The translations under genes and the position numbers were made by a program. Below, piece after piece: positions 7,752 through 16,414 of a stretch of DNA of 35,249 nucleotides. Every line of letters begins with the position of its first letter. Position 1 is the first letter of the stretch. The notes below the pieces were generated by a model that was given only the letters and a program-made list of their open reading frames with translations, did not search any database and was not told the origin of the DNA. The stretch spans positions 1-35,249 of the forward strand of contig JAFGSJ010000087.1 of the NCBI GenBank assembly GCA_016934675.1, written 5' to 3'. This stretch comes from a bacterium (GTDB lineage: Bacteria; CSSED10-310; JAFGSJ01).

Positions 7752-7768
7752 TACCCTCGATAGGGTAT
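7751..7768. terminator. Possible bidirectional terminator hairpin
   Basis: A perfect seven-base inverted repeat, ATACCCT-CGAT-AGGGTAT, starts at the last base of the mglA stop codon. It sits between convergent mglA and mntP. The plus strand has only a short TTT downstream; on the minus strand the hairpin is followed within ten bases by TTCTTTTT, so it may work better for mntP transcripts. Confidence 0.4.
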
Positions 7769-7830
7769 ACTTTCCACTCCTTCTTTGCTCATTTCACCAG
7801 CCATCCCTGAGCGAACATGATGCCGAGATG

Positions 7831-8388
7831 TCAAGTGAAGAAAAGGTGTTCGAGCAGGATTTTGAGACCGATCCCAATCAGGATGAGGCCACCTAGTTTT
7901 TCCATGCGATGTCCGAATTTCAGTCCGAGTTGACGGCCAAAGAACATACCCACCAGGGTCATGAGTGCTGCCACAATACCAATGATCAGGGCCGGTCTCA
8001 TGACGGTCATGCCCAACGTGCCGAGGCTGAGTCCGACCGCCAGGGCGTCGATACTGGTGGCGACTGAAAGCATTACCAGACTGAAGCCCCTGGTCGGATC
8101 AGGACAGTCGGCCATCTTTTTTTCAGAAGGACGGAGCATTTTCAAACCGATCCAGCTCAGTAAACCGAAAGCCAGCCAATGATCGAAAGGGGCGATCAGG
8201 CTCAGCAGATGACGACCGGCTAACCAGCCCAGCAGGGGCATGAAAAACTGAAATAGACCAAAATGCCATGATAATCTGAAGGCATGTCTGCAGGTGATAC
8301 ACTCGAGGGTCAAGCCCACCACAATCGCCACGGTAAAGGCATCCATACCCAAACCAATCGCCAGCCCGATTATCGTGAACCATTCCAT
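7831..8388 (-). CDS. mntP: MntP family manganese efflux pump
   Basis: A 185-residue integral membrane protein of the MntP (former DUF204) family, which exports Mn2+ from the cytoplasm. About six membrane helices are visible. Family marks include LAIGLGMDAFTVAIVVGL at the N-terminus and the matching VATSIDALAVGLSLG in the second half; these repeated Asp-containing segments are typical of this internally duplicated family. It lies 67 bases downstream of msrB on the same strand, so the two may form a small stress-related operon. No yybP-ykoY riboswitch is apparent in the short spacer. The true ion is inferred from family only. Confidence 0.85.
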   Translation of the reverse strand: MEWFTIIGLAIGLGMDAFTVAIVVGLTLECITCRHAFRLSWHFGLFQFFMPLLGWLAGRHLLSLIAPFDHWLAFGLLSWIGLKMLRPSEKKMADCPDPTRGFSLVMLSVATSIDALAVGLSLGTLGMTVMRPALIIGIVAALMTLVGMFFGRQLGLKFGHRMEKLGGLILIGIGLKILLEHLFFT

Positions 8389-8455
8389 TATTCTAACTCA
8401 TCGTCCAGTCCAGACCGCTGGTACTATGAACAGAATATCTGAGACCTGAGTATGC

Positions 8456-9031
8456 TCACTCTTTTTCTTCATGAGACTCGAATCTGAGGGCGAGCGAATT
8501 GATACAATAACGGAGAGAGGTGGGCTCCGGTCCGTCATCGAATACGTGCCCCAGGTGGGCGTCACAACCAGGACAAATCACTTCCGTCCGCTCCAAGCCG
8601 TGGCTGTTGTCCTCAATTTCCAAGAGATTTTCGCCTTCTTCGACCGCCCAGAAACTGGGCCAGCCACACCCGGCATCGAATTTCGTGCCGGACGTGAACA
8701 GAATTTTACCGCAGCAAGCACATCTATAGACACCCTCTTCCCAGAAATGATTATATTTACCGGAGAAGGGAGGCTCTGTTCCCTTCTCACGCGTGACCTT
8801 GAAACGGTCTTGATCCAATACCTTTTTCCATTCAGAGTCTGTTTTCATGGAAACCAGGTTTTTGCCATTGGGCAACAGATTGGTTGGCACTTCCTGATCA
8901 CTTTGATATCGTGTGTAACGGGCACATTCCTTATATCTGTGCTCATTCTTACAAAAATACAACTGCCAGAAATCTATCGATGACTTGAGATAACAGAAGA
9001 GCGGGCAATCCTTATTTTTTGGACACTCCAT
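8456..9031 (-). CDS. msrB: Peptide-methionine (R)-S-oxide reductase with N-terminal Cys-rich extension
   Basis: Repairs methionine-R-sulfoxide in proteins. The MsrB domain fills residues 63-186: structural zinc cysteines C104, C107, C153 and C156, the GCGWPSFW segment, and catalytic C176 in RYCINS. In front is an extension of about 60 residues with C3, C9, C13, C27 and C36, spaced like a small metal-binding or redox module ([21 protein letters not shown]). The ATG at 9031 follows AGAGGA at good spacing, so the extension is probably translated; an internal ATG at residue 62 would give a plain MsrB. No signal peptide, hence cytoplasmic. Confidence 0.93.
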   Translation of the reverse strand: MECPKNKDCPLFCYLKSSIDFWQLYFCKNEHRYKECARYTRYQSDQEVPTNLLPNGKNLVSMKTDSEWKKVLDQDRFKVTREKGTEPPFSGKYNHFWEEGVYRCACCGKILFTSGTKFDAGCGWPSFWAVEEGENLLEIEDNSHGLERTEVICPGCDAHLGHVFDDGPEPTSLRYCINSLALRFESHEEKE

Positions 9032-9106
9032 ATGGGTCCTCTCATTGTATGATGTTGGGTCTTTTCAAGACTTCTCGCTGAAACACCGATCCGAATAATA
9101 AGCCAT

Positions 9107-9135
9107 GATATATTAGCATGATGCCGGGCCGTCAA
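9107..9135 (-). promoter_or_regulatory. Probable promoter for msrB-mntP
   Basis: On the minus strand, TTGACG (9135-9130) and TATATC (9112-9107) are separated by exactly 17 bases, about 75 bases upstream of the msrB start codon. Confidence 0.45.
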
Positions 9136-9512
9136 GTCTATCGAATTTGCACTTACTCGTGTTCAGACAGTAACTGGGACAGTCAAACTTTTATGATATT
9201 TATGATATGGTCTTTTGTTGTACAAGACGTATGTCATCCTTTCAGGACATTCTGTCCTCATTTCTGCACGAACAGGGCGGGACACTCCACTTTTTGAGAA
9301 TAGATATGGTGGAATGCAGTGCGGGGTGTACTCGTTTCATTTCGGAGGGATATCGTCCCGTCATGGTTTTTTCATTCGGCCCAGATCGCGAACGCAGCCC
9401 GTGTCTTTGAAACCTGGCATGAATATTGCCATTCTTAAAAAATACCGTTTGTATGCGATCGAGCAGGATCTCAAGAAACATCTTGATTATTCTCTTTCAA
9501 GGAGCAAGGCTT
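9136..9512. other. Intergenic spacer without a supported gene
   Basis: Several short frames cross this stretch, but none has a ribosome binding site or a recognisable protein. It contains two inverted repeats: GTCTT...AAGAC near 9209-9227 and AGGACA-TTC-TGTCCT at 9244-9258. Near-repeats of TATGATAT occur at 9191-9210. These could be regulatory for the downstream small ORF but lack T-runs. Otherwise nothing recognised. Confidence 0.4.
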
Positions 9513-9650
9513 ATGAAAGTATGTCAAAGAGCAAAGCTTTTTGGGTTCATCGGCATTCTGGCCTTTTCCATTGTGTTGGTCCATAGCACGAGTTGGGCAG
9601 ATGATGAGTCCGTCCTTTTTTATATTGTCAATCATAGGCAAATAGGATAA
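9513..9650 (+). CDS. Possible small secreted peptide
   Basis: A 45-residue frame with features of an exported peptide: a basic N-terminus (KVCQRAK), a hydrophobic core (GFIGILAFSIVLV) and a likely cleavage after SWA, leaving a short mature peptide starting DDES. AAGGAG lies eight bases before the ATG at 9513, a credible ribosome binding site. The frame stays open further upstream, but that part looks non-coding. It ends 68 bases before the next secreted protein gene. The product could be real, a leader, or the remnant of a longer gene; the short mature part gives no clue to function. Confidence 0.35.
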   Translation: MKVCQRAKLFGFIGILAFSIVLVHSTSWADDESVLFYIVNHRQIG

Positions 9651-9718
9651 TAATGAAAGCGAATACAGAAAATATACCGGGGTTGTTGCCGCAATTCACT
9701 TTCAGCGAAGGAGAGGGT

Positions 9719-10285
9719 ATGGTCAAAGACAATCGAGGACAGGCAGGCACGGGATTCCGGCCAGTAATAGGCCTGGTGACACTGGTAGTTCTTTCCCTGA
9801 TTACTGTGTCGGTCGAGGCGGAGATTTTCACGCTGGTCGATGGCACGCAGATACTGGGCGAACTGGTCCATTACTACAATCAGAATTTTGAGATCAAAAC
9901 CGAGGCAGGGCTGCTGACCTTACCGCGTGAAAAAGTAATCACCATATCTTTTGAAAAAAGACAGGTTTCCAAGGAGTTCGCCACGCCGGAAGAAACCTTC
10001 AAGACCTGGCTCAAAGCAATAAAGGCCAACGATCTGGACAAGATGACCCAGTGTTACGGCTTGGTCTATCAAAACATATTCGCCATGCAGATGAAGGAAG
10101 TCAGTGCTCAGGAACGTCAGGAAATATTCGAGATTTTTTTGTCTGATTCGCTCAAAATTATAGGCACTGAAACAAAAGATAATGCCACAATGTTGCAACT
10201 CGAATTCGAAGAGAACGGAAAGACCGAAACGGTCTGGTTAAAATTTTTGAATGAAGCGGGCGAATGGAAGATGTATCCACCTTAG
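9719..10285 (+). CDS. Secreted protein of unknown function with two small domains
   Basis: A 188-residue exported protein that I cannot assign to a named family. The ATG at 9719 has AAGGAG five bases upstream and is preferred to an in-frame ATG at 9653. Residues 14-35 form a signal peptide (GLVTLVVLSLITVSVEA). Next is a small beta-rich module, FTLVDGTQILGELVHYYNQN...LLTLPREKVITI, of a kind often seen in secreted proteins that begin by describing a 'property to be encoded'. The C-terminal 100 residues, from ATPEETFKTWLKAIKANDLDKM to the end, resemble NTF2/DUF4878-like domains. It precedes the giant repeat protein by about 170 bases and may be expressed with it. Confidence 0.65.
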   Translation: MVKDNRGQAGTGFRPVIGLVTLVVLSLITVSVEAEIFTLVDGTQILGELVHYYNQNFEIKTEAGLLTLPREKVITISFEKRQVSKEFATPEETFKTWLKAIKANDLDKMTQCYGLVYQNIFAMQMKEVSAQERQEIFEIFLSDSLKIIGTETKDNATMLQLEFEENGKTETVWLKFLNEAGEWKMYPP

Positions 10286-10455
10286 GCTGGTGGTATCTCA
10301 TTTGTGGAATATCCTGGTCGTGTGGTGCGGAACATGGAGTTTTCTAGCTATTGAACAGGTAATGTTATGAGCTTTTAGGCTTAGCGCCCGACGTGCTCCA
10401 ATCGGGAAGATCAACCGATTCTTACTTTTCTATGCATGTCCGAAAGCAGGCACGT

Positions 10456-13400
10456 ATGAGTGAATGCAGTCCTGGTCGAATGATACGAGGGGTGAGCGTC
10501 GAGTGTCGCTTATTAAAAAGCTACCTCTTGGGCATTGTGTTCATATTCATCCTGTCTTCCGGGATAGCGGTTTTCGCCGGGGAAAGTGAGACGGATTCCG
10601 GTCTTTTGCTGGCTACCTCTCAAGCCAAACCGCCCGGCTCAGCCCAGACGGGTTCACCGGCCCCTCGGGAAGGTTACTTCGAGCGACAATTTTCGCGGAA
10701 TTTCTTCCCCTTATTCATTTACAAGAAAGAATCCCAAAAGTGCTGGGACCTGCGTCTTTTTTTACCGGTAGTCCATGTGAGTGAATGTGAAGAGACGGTG
10801 ACCACGGAGGTCCATCCATTTTTTTACGGGTTGAAATCAGCCGACGAAAAACGGATGGGTACGCCTCTGTTCGGATTTAAAAAGAACACTCAATCAAGCC
10901 GGGGTTACTTGTTTCTGCTTTACTGGTTCAAGCGGACACCCCAGGTCCGGGCCCGAATGCTCCTGCCGCTCTATTGGAAGAGAGACACAGACCGGAAGCA
11001 TGACCATCTCCTGGTCCCGTTTTTTTATCGGCAAAAACGTGCCGAGAGTAGTCTGACCTGGATTTTTCCAACCTATTTCGGTCAGACCAGGGCGGATACG
11101 AAAATACGCGGTTTTGTGCCGCTCTTCTGGCACCGGCAGACCTCCCAGACGACGTTCTGGTATATATTCCCAAGCATGGTTTACCGGCGGACCCCATTCA
11201 ACCGATATACCGGTTTCTGGCCTTTATTCTCTTACAACAAGAAACAGAACGGTTATACGAGTTATGTTTTTCCACTTTTTTTCTTCAGAAGAGAGGGCGA
11301 GAGCAGCACGCAGGCCATCTTTCCTCTGTTCTATCGTCATTATTCGCCCGAGCGAAGCACTGCTCAGTTCCTGACCTTTTTTTCTCGGCGTCATCTCGAC
11401 CGTAAGACCTGGTTGCTCGTACCACTGACTTTCTATCAGAAATCACCCAGGTCCACACGCCTTTATATCGTCCCGACTTTTTATCTGAGCAGGTCACCGG
11501 ACCATAAGCGGACCCTGTTTTTTCCTCTGTATTATCATCATGCTTGGGCCGGGGACCGGGACCGGACCCAGTTACTCCTGTTTTGGCGTCATCGGGACCA
11601 GTTCAGGCAGAGATGGGGTATTTTCCCCCTGGTCTATCGCACTAAAACCAAGCAATATTCGAGCTTGAACATTGTCCCGCTCTTCTGGTGGAAAAAAGGG
11701 GCTGACGCGAAACGTCTTCATTTCTTTCCTTTCTTCACGTACAAGCACGCTCAGACCGGCAGAATGTCCTGGTTCTGGTATATCCCGCCCTGGTGGTACG
11801 AGCGGGGAGAGGATCATAAGCGGGCTGGCTTTCCACCCCTGTTCATCTATGCCCGCAATCCGGACCGGACTTATGTGAATATCTGTCTGTTATTTACTTC
11901 TCATCGAACAGCCCTGTCCCGAATGCAGCTCTTTATCCCATTGTTCTGGCATAATCAGACCGGAGCAGGTTCACAGACCTGGGTCCTTCCCACATTCTGG
12001 CATTCGAGGAAAGGCCTTGACCGGACGACGAGCCTGATTCCGCTATTTCATCGGCACAACTCGAGTGAAAGCAGCAGCTTGTGGGTTTTCCCGACCTTCT
12101 GGTCAAGCCGTAACAGTGCCATCGATCAGCGGAGAACAGCATTCTTTCCACTGTTTTTGAGCAGCACAAAGAAAGACCGTCGCTTCTTGAATTTTCTGAT
12201 GCTTTATTCACGATCACGTCACCCGGACGGTGGTCTGGATTTGTTCGTACCCCTGTTCTGGCATACAAGAATGGGACAGACGAGGAAAACCTGGATATTC
12301 CCGACCTTCTGGTCCAGCAAGGGACCTGAGCGGAGCCGCGTTTTCCTGTTGCCTGTCTTTTACGCGAATCGGACAAAAACGGACTCGTTTTTCTGGTGTG
12401 TGCCGAGTTACTGGCGGAGCAGAACAGCACTTACCCGAAGTTCCGGTCTCTTTCCCTTATGGTTTTCGAGCCGGAACCATTACCGGAAATTTCTGAATGT
12501 GTTCCTGTTGTATACGGCCATCGATCGAGCCCACTCGAAGACCCGGTTGTTACTGCCTTTTTTCTGGATCAGTCGCGATCCCGATGTTCAGAAAATGTGG
12601 TTTTTGCCATTATTCTGGAAGTATAAGAGTAGTCAGAAGTGGACGGTCGGCTTTTTCCCGATCTCCGGTTATTATAAGACGCCCCAGAAACGTTTCTTCT
12701 GGCTGTTTCCCTTGTATTGGGACTGGCAGCATCGATTTCCGGAAAAATCGGATCTGACCATCACCATGGCCGATAAAGACTTCAAAGCACAGTCATCGAA
12801 CCGTCCGGCTTCGAGACACCAGCTTCTGCTGCCCCTTTTCTGGCGTAACAAGAAGACTGATTCGTCCCGGGGCTGGTACATGCCGACCGGTTACTGGTCC
12901 CGTACTGCCACTCGAAGGAGTCGGGGCCTGTTCCCACTGTTTCATGTGCGGACCGGTCCCGCCCAGGACAAGCATCTGGCCCTGGCCCTCCTGTTCCACC
13001 GACGTACAACTGATGACCGTCGCTGGACCACCTTCATACCGCTTTTTTATGATTATCGAGCTGAACACATTCATCAGCATTACTTTTTTCCCACATTGTG
13101 GTACAATTCCCGGCCCGGGCACAAGACGGTCACGCTTCTGCCCCTGTTCTGGCGGAAAAAGCAGGATGACAGCCGGACCTGGTATATTTTTCCGACCTAC
13201 TGGTCTCGATCGGGTCCCGCTTCCAACTTCACGACGTTTTTTCCTTTGTATATAAGCAGTAAAAATGAAGAACGAAAATGGACCTACATTTTCCCCACGA
13301 TTTTTTATGGTCGTGAAGGTAACCGGAAGACAACGACCGTGCTCCCACTCTATTATTATCAAAAGAGTTCGGAGTATGATCGTCGTTTGTATCTGTTCCC

Positions 13401-14805
13401 GACATTCTGGTGGGAACGTAACGGTGATATGAAACGGAAGGGGTTCCTGCCCCTGATCTGGTTATCGAGTAGTCCCGGTCATAAGAGTCGCTTTTTCATG
13501 TTGTTTTATAACCGGCAGACACCGGTCGGCTCGAAGACGGTCCTCTTTCCCCTGTTCTGGTCGTTCCGGTCCGATCAGCACCGGCGGGAATTGTGTCTGC
13601 CACTCTACTATCGTTCCCGGACCTATGACGAGTCGTTCTGGTATATCGTCCCGAATTTTTATTATCGAGCCGATGCCCAGACCCGGAAATGGTGGTTTTT
13701 CCCCTTGTTTTATCGGCAGGTGGATGTCAACGAGCAGAAGCGATGCTACATTTTTCCTTCATTCTATCGTGAGACCGGCACATATCACAGTCGGACAGGT
13801 CTCGTGCCCTTGTTCTGGACGAGTCGCACACCCGATTCAGACAGTCTCCAGGTCCTGTTGTATTATCAGAAGCGTTCCAGTCAAACCTCTTCATCCTTGC
13901 TTTTCCCCGTGTATTACCATTATTCCTTTCCTGAGCACAGTTACCTGTGGATTCTGCCGACTATCTATTATTCCAGAACGCCCGAGCGCACTGCTCATGC
14001 TTTTTTCCCACTCTATTATGCGAGTGGGTCGCCAAGCGGGGCTATGAAAACCCGTTACATTTTTCCGTCTTTTTACTATGGTCGGGTGGGCGATCGGACA
14101 ACTTCGGCGTTTCTCCCTCTTTTCTGGCACCGGTCTTCGCCAGACATGACCAAAACCTATGTTTTTCCGACGTTCTGGCGGACCAAAACGGCTGAGAAGC
14201 ACAAAAGCATGCTGTTGCCTCTGTATGCTGCCGGAAAATCAAACCGGGGCAGTTTCCGTTATGTTTTCCCGACCTATGTCAAGCGGGTCAATCCGGTCAG
14301 GACGCATCATACATTCCTGCCATTTTTCTGGTCATATCGCCGCGGTCCAGACCGGAAACTGTTTTGTCTGCCCTGGTTCTACACAATGACTGCGCCGGAA
14401 CGCTCGATCTCCAGTTTCGTGCCGTTCTTTCATCTCACCCGAAAGGATGATCGGTCCTTCTCGATGATCACGCCCTTTTACTATCACTTCACTAAGGAGA
14501 ATCGCGAAGCGTCCTTGCTCTTCCCGTTCGTCTACTGGAAGAAAGACCATGAACGGGAAGCCTTCAGCCTCCAAATCCTTTTAAATAGTGTCGTCTATTC
14601 CAGGGAAAAGGGTGTCGGTAAGTATTTCGCTCTCTTCTGGCGGCTGTTTTCATACGAAGAGGTCGAGAATACCCGAACGGTCCGCTTTCTCTTTTTCTTT
14701 AAAACAGTAAAAAAGATCGATCGCCCTTCACGCACCACAGCAGAGAAAGATCGACGCGAGACCTCCGTGTCCCGACTGGTCCAGGTCGGAGCAGCTCCCC
14801 GCTGA
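10456..14805 (+). CDS. Giant secreted protein of aromatic PLFW-type repeats
   Basis: About 1449 residues, unrecognised. A signal peptide (LLKSYLLGIVFIFILSSGIAVFA) is followed by a Pro-rich spacer and then almost nothing but repeats. I count about 74 units of 16-19 residues, mostly 17, each with a hydrophobic aromatic strand such as IFPLFW or IFPTFW and then a basic, polar turn (HSRKGLDRT, RSRTPER). PLFW-like and W-x-F-P-T-F-W-like units often alternate, and units without Pro (FLMLY, VFLLY) recur every six or more units. One spacer of about 25 residues interrupts the array near 12750-12810. The C-terminus is charged. The pattern suggests a beta-strand/turn repeat fold. The start is uncertain: GTG 10393, ATG 10432 and 10480 are also in frame and none has a strong ribosome binding site. 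Confidence 0.75.
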   Translation: MSECSPGRMIRGVSVECRLLKSYLLGIVFIFILSSGIAVFAGESETDSGLLLATSQAKPPGSAQTGSPAPREGYFERQFSRNFFPLFIYKKESQKCWDLRLFLPVVHVSECEETVTTEVHPFFYGLKSADEKRMGTPLFGFKKNTQSSRGYLFLLYWFKRTPQVRARMLLPLYWKRDTDRKHDHLLVPFFYRQKRAESSLTWIFPTYFGQTRADTKIRGFVPLFWHRQTSQTTFWYIFPSMVYRRTPFNRYTGFWPLFSYNKKQNGYTSYVFPLFFFRREGESSTQAIFPLFYRHYSPERSTAQFLTFFSRRHLDRKTWLLVPLTFYQKSPRSTRLYIVPTFYLSRSPDHKRTLFFPLYYHHAWAGDRDRTQLLLFWRHRDQFRQRWGIFPLVYRTKTKQYSSLNIVPLFWWKKGADAKRLHFFPFFTYKHAQTGRMSWFWYIPPWWYERGEDHKRAGFPPLFIYARNPDRTYVNICLLFTSHRTALSRMQLFIPLFWHNQTGAGSQTWVLPTFWHSRKGLDRTTSLIPLFHRHNSSESSSLWVFPTFWSSRNSAIDQRRTAFFPLFLSSTKKDRRFLNFLMLYSRSRHPDGGLDLFVPLFWHTRMGQTRKTWIFPTFWSSKGPERSRVFLLPVFYANRTKTDSFFWCVPSYWRSRTALTRSSGLFPLWFSSRNHYRKFLNVFLLYTAIDRAHSKTRLLLPFFWISRDPDVQKMWFLPLFWKYKSSQKWTVGFFPISGYYKTPQKRFFWLFPLYWDWQHRFPEKSDLTITMADKDFKAQSSNRPASRHQLLLPLFWRNKKTDSSRGWYMPTGYWSRTATRRSRGLFPLFHVRTGPAQDKHLALALLFHRRTTDDRRWTTFIPLFYDYRAEHIHQHYFFPTLWYNSRPGHKTVTLLPLFWRKKQDDSRTWYIFPTYWSRSGPASNFTTFFPLYISSKNEERKWTYIFPTIFYGREGNRKTTTVLPLYYYQKSSEYDRRLYLFPTFWWERNGDMKRKGFLPLIWLSSSPGHKSRFFMLFYNRQTPVGSKTVLFPLFWSFRSDQHRRELCLPLYYRSRTYDESFWYIVPNFYYRADAQTRKWWFFPLFYRQVDVNEQKRCYIFPSFYRETGTYHSRTGLVPLFWTSRTPDSDSLQVLLYYQKRSSQTSSSLLFPVYYHYSFPEHSYLWILPTIYYSRTPERTAHAFFPLYYASGSPSGAMKTRYIFPSFYYGRVGDRTTSAFLPLFWHRSSPDMTKTYVFPTFWRTKTAEKHKSMLLPLYAAGKSNRGSFRYVFPTYVKRVNPVRTHHTFLPFFWSYRRGPDRKLFCLPWFYTMTAPERSISSFVPFFHLTRKDDRSFSMITPFYYHFTKENREASLLFPFVYWKKDHEREAFSLQILLNSVVYSREKGVGKYFALFWRLFSYEEVENTRTVRFLFFFKTVKKIDRPSRTTAEKDRRETSVSRLVQVGAAPR
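10696..14560 (+). repeat. About 74 tandem coding repeats of roughly 51 bp
   Basis: This is the repeat-coding part of the giant protein gene. The units are clear in the protein (aromatic-Pro-aromatic strand then Arg/Lys-rich turn) but the DNA copies have diverged, so the array is old and not a fresh slippage product. Counted by eye from the translation; the number may be off by a few. Confidence 0.75.
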
Positions 14806-14903
14806 TAGTTGCTTCATAAAAGCCATTCCTCTTCACGAAGTCATAGGGCAACCGGGACCGCGGCTTTCTTTGTCATGACGATGTCTTGACTCCTTAATTT
14901 CAC

Positions 14904-14934
14904 TTGACACGATGAAAAAATACATTAGTACAGT
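14904..14934 (+). promoter_or_regulatory. Weak candidate promoter for lspA-lgt-rluD
   Basis: A perfect TTGACA (14904-14909) is followed by TACAGT after 19 bases or TAGTAC after 16, in the 220-base gap after the giant gene. Neither -10 is ideal. The same gap has a possible nested pairing (AAAAGCC/GGCTTT and GTCAT/ATGAC, 14818-14879) that I could not link to a known RNA. Confidence 0.3.
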
Positions 14935-15025
14935 GGGAACAATATCAATTCTACTGCGTTTATACTATTCAGACCGAGCTGGTCCGGATAGAGTTATGCG
15001 AAACGTTAGTAAAGGACGGTAAGTA

Positions 15026-15568
15026 ATGAGGATTCTGTTGATGGTCATTCCCCTGATTCTGGCAGCGGACCAATATACCAAGTGGTTAATCAGGCACTAT
15101 TTCGAGCTGCACGAACGTGTTGTTGTCATCGATGGTTTTTTCAATCTGACCTATGTTCAGAATCCCGGTGCGGCTTTCGGTTTATTTCGCGATCTCGAGC
15201 CGGCGATCCGGACACCTTTTTTCACCGTGGTTTCGATTGTCGCTTTTATTATTTTATTTTATTTGTTTTATCACACCTCGGCTGACGACTGGAAGGAGAG
15301 GATGGTATTGGCCCTGATTGCGGGGGGAGCCATGGGAAATATCATTGATCGGGTACTCTTTGGCTGGGTGACCGATTTTATTCAGGTCTATTATAAAAGT
15401 TATTACTGGCCTTCTTTCAACGTGGCTGATTCCTGTATCTCGGTAGGTGTCTTTCTTCTGTTTCTGCTGATACTCTTCAGCCCCAAGCAGGTTGATGTCC
15501 CGGAACATGATCCTCGAGTGTCCGGTATTGAAAAGCTCTCCGAAGATCAGCATGTTTTATCCGAATAG
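15026..15568 (+). CDS. lspA: Lipoprotein signal peptidase (signal peptidase II)
   Basis: Membrane aspartyl protease that removes the signal peptide from prolipoproteins after diacylglycerol transfer. At 180 residues with four membrane helices it fits the family. Conserved blocks are AADQYTKW (13-20), YVQNPGAAFGLF (43-54), GNIIDR with catalytic D108, and FNVADS with catalytic D135. The ATG at 15026 follows a purine-rich GGACGGTAAGTA region. lgt follows after nine bases, so two consecutive steps of lipoprotein maturation are encoded together. The MORN-repeat lipoprotein elsewhere in this window would be one client. Confidence 0.96.
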   Translation: MRILLMVIPLILAADQYTKWLIRHYFELHERVVVIDGFFNLTYVQNPGAAFGLFRDLEPAIRTPFFTVVSIVAFIILFYLFYHTSADDWKERMVLALIAGGAMGNIIDRVLFGWVTDFIQVYYKSYYWPSFNVADSCISVGVFLLFLLILFSPKQVDVPEHDPRVSGIEKLSEDQHVLSE

Positions 15569-15577
15569 CGTCTGCCT

Positions 15578-16375
15578 ATGCATCCAATTCTAATCCATAT
15601 CGGTCCCATCCCGATCCGGTCCTATGGTTTCATGATTGTGTGCGGGTTTCTTGTGGGAGTGTGGTTAGCAATCCGACGGGGACGGAAGGTGGGAATAACC
15701 CCGGAAACCGTGATCGATCTCTGTTTTGCCATTCTTTTGTCTGCCCTGATTGGCTCGAAACTGTTGCACCTGATCATTTTTTGGCCGGATTATCTGGTTG
15801 ATATTCCACGTTTACGGCACCATCCCATCGATTTATTCGTGTATCTTGGTTCGGGCCTCATTTTTTTCGGTGGTCTGATTGCTGCGATTCCGACCGCTAT
15901 TTTTTTTGTGAGAAAGCGCAAACTCGGGATTTGGACTGTGGCTGATGTGTTGGCCCCCTCGATACCTCTGGCCCATGGATTTGGTCGGATCGGCTGTTTC
16001 CTGGCCGGATGTTGTTTCGGAAAACTGTGTGAGGCCCCCTGGGCCGTCACTTTTCACAATCCGAATTCGATGGCTCCACTCGGCATACCCCTGCATCCGA
16101 CCCAATTATACAGTGCTTTCTGGAACTTCAGTCTGGCGGCGATACTTCTTCTTCTCGGACCTCGCTTGAAACGCAGCGGTCAACTCTTCTGGATGTACAT
16201 TCTGCTTTATCCGATTGGACGATTTGTAATCGAGTTTTATCGAGCTGACCAACGCGGTTTCATCCTCAGCGGGGCTTTGTCGACCTCCCAATTCATCGGT
16301 ATTGTCCTGGTATTGGTTGCGATTGCGGCCCAGTGTGTTCTGTTGCTGCACAAGCCGAAATCCTTGAAACATTGA
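15578..16375 (+). CDS. lgt: Prolipoprotein diacylglyceryl transferase
   Basis: Transfers diacylglycerol from phosphatidylglycerol to the lipobox cysteine, the first step of lipoprotein maturation, in the inner membrane. The 265-residue protein has seven or so membrane helices. The signature HGFGRIGCFLAGCCFG runs from H133 to about residue 148, including the essential-type Arg137, and the N-terminal PIPIRSYGFM and later HPTQLYSA and RFVIEFYRADQRG blocks also match. It follows lspA closely and is 39 bases before the rluD-type gene, forming a short operon. Confidence 0.96.
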   Translation: MHPILIHIGPIPIRSYGFMIVCGFLVGVWLAIRRGRKVGITPETVIDLCFAILLSALIGSKLLHLIIFWPDYLVDIPRLRHHPIDLFVYLGSGLIFFGGLIAAIPTAIFFVRKRKLGIWTVADVLAPSIPLAHGFGRIGCFLAGCCFGKLCEAPWAVTFHNPNSMAPLGIPLHPTQLYSAFWNFSLAAILLLLGPRLKRSGQLFWMYILLYPIGRFVIEFYRADQRGFILSGALSTSQFIGIVLVLVAIAAQCVLLLHKPKSLKH

Positions 16376-16414
16376 CATATTAAACCCATCAGTCATTCGG
16401 TTAAGGGTTGAATC

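Noticed and set aside
9215..9586. 123-residue plus-strand frame in the spacer after msrB
   Set aside because: No ribosome binding site or protein-like pattern; the overlapping frame from 9513 with a signal peptide is the better candidate.
10894..14574. Many overlapping frames within the giant repeat gene
   Set aside because: Repetitive coding sequence opens other frames; they show Arg/Ser/Pro-rich shadow composition and no start signals.
14818..14879. Riboswitch-like fold before lspA
   Set aside because: Two short complementary pairs could form a pseudoknot, but no known riboswitch core sequence is present and chance is likely.
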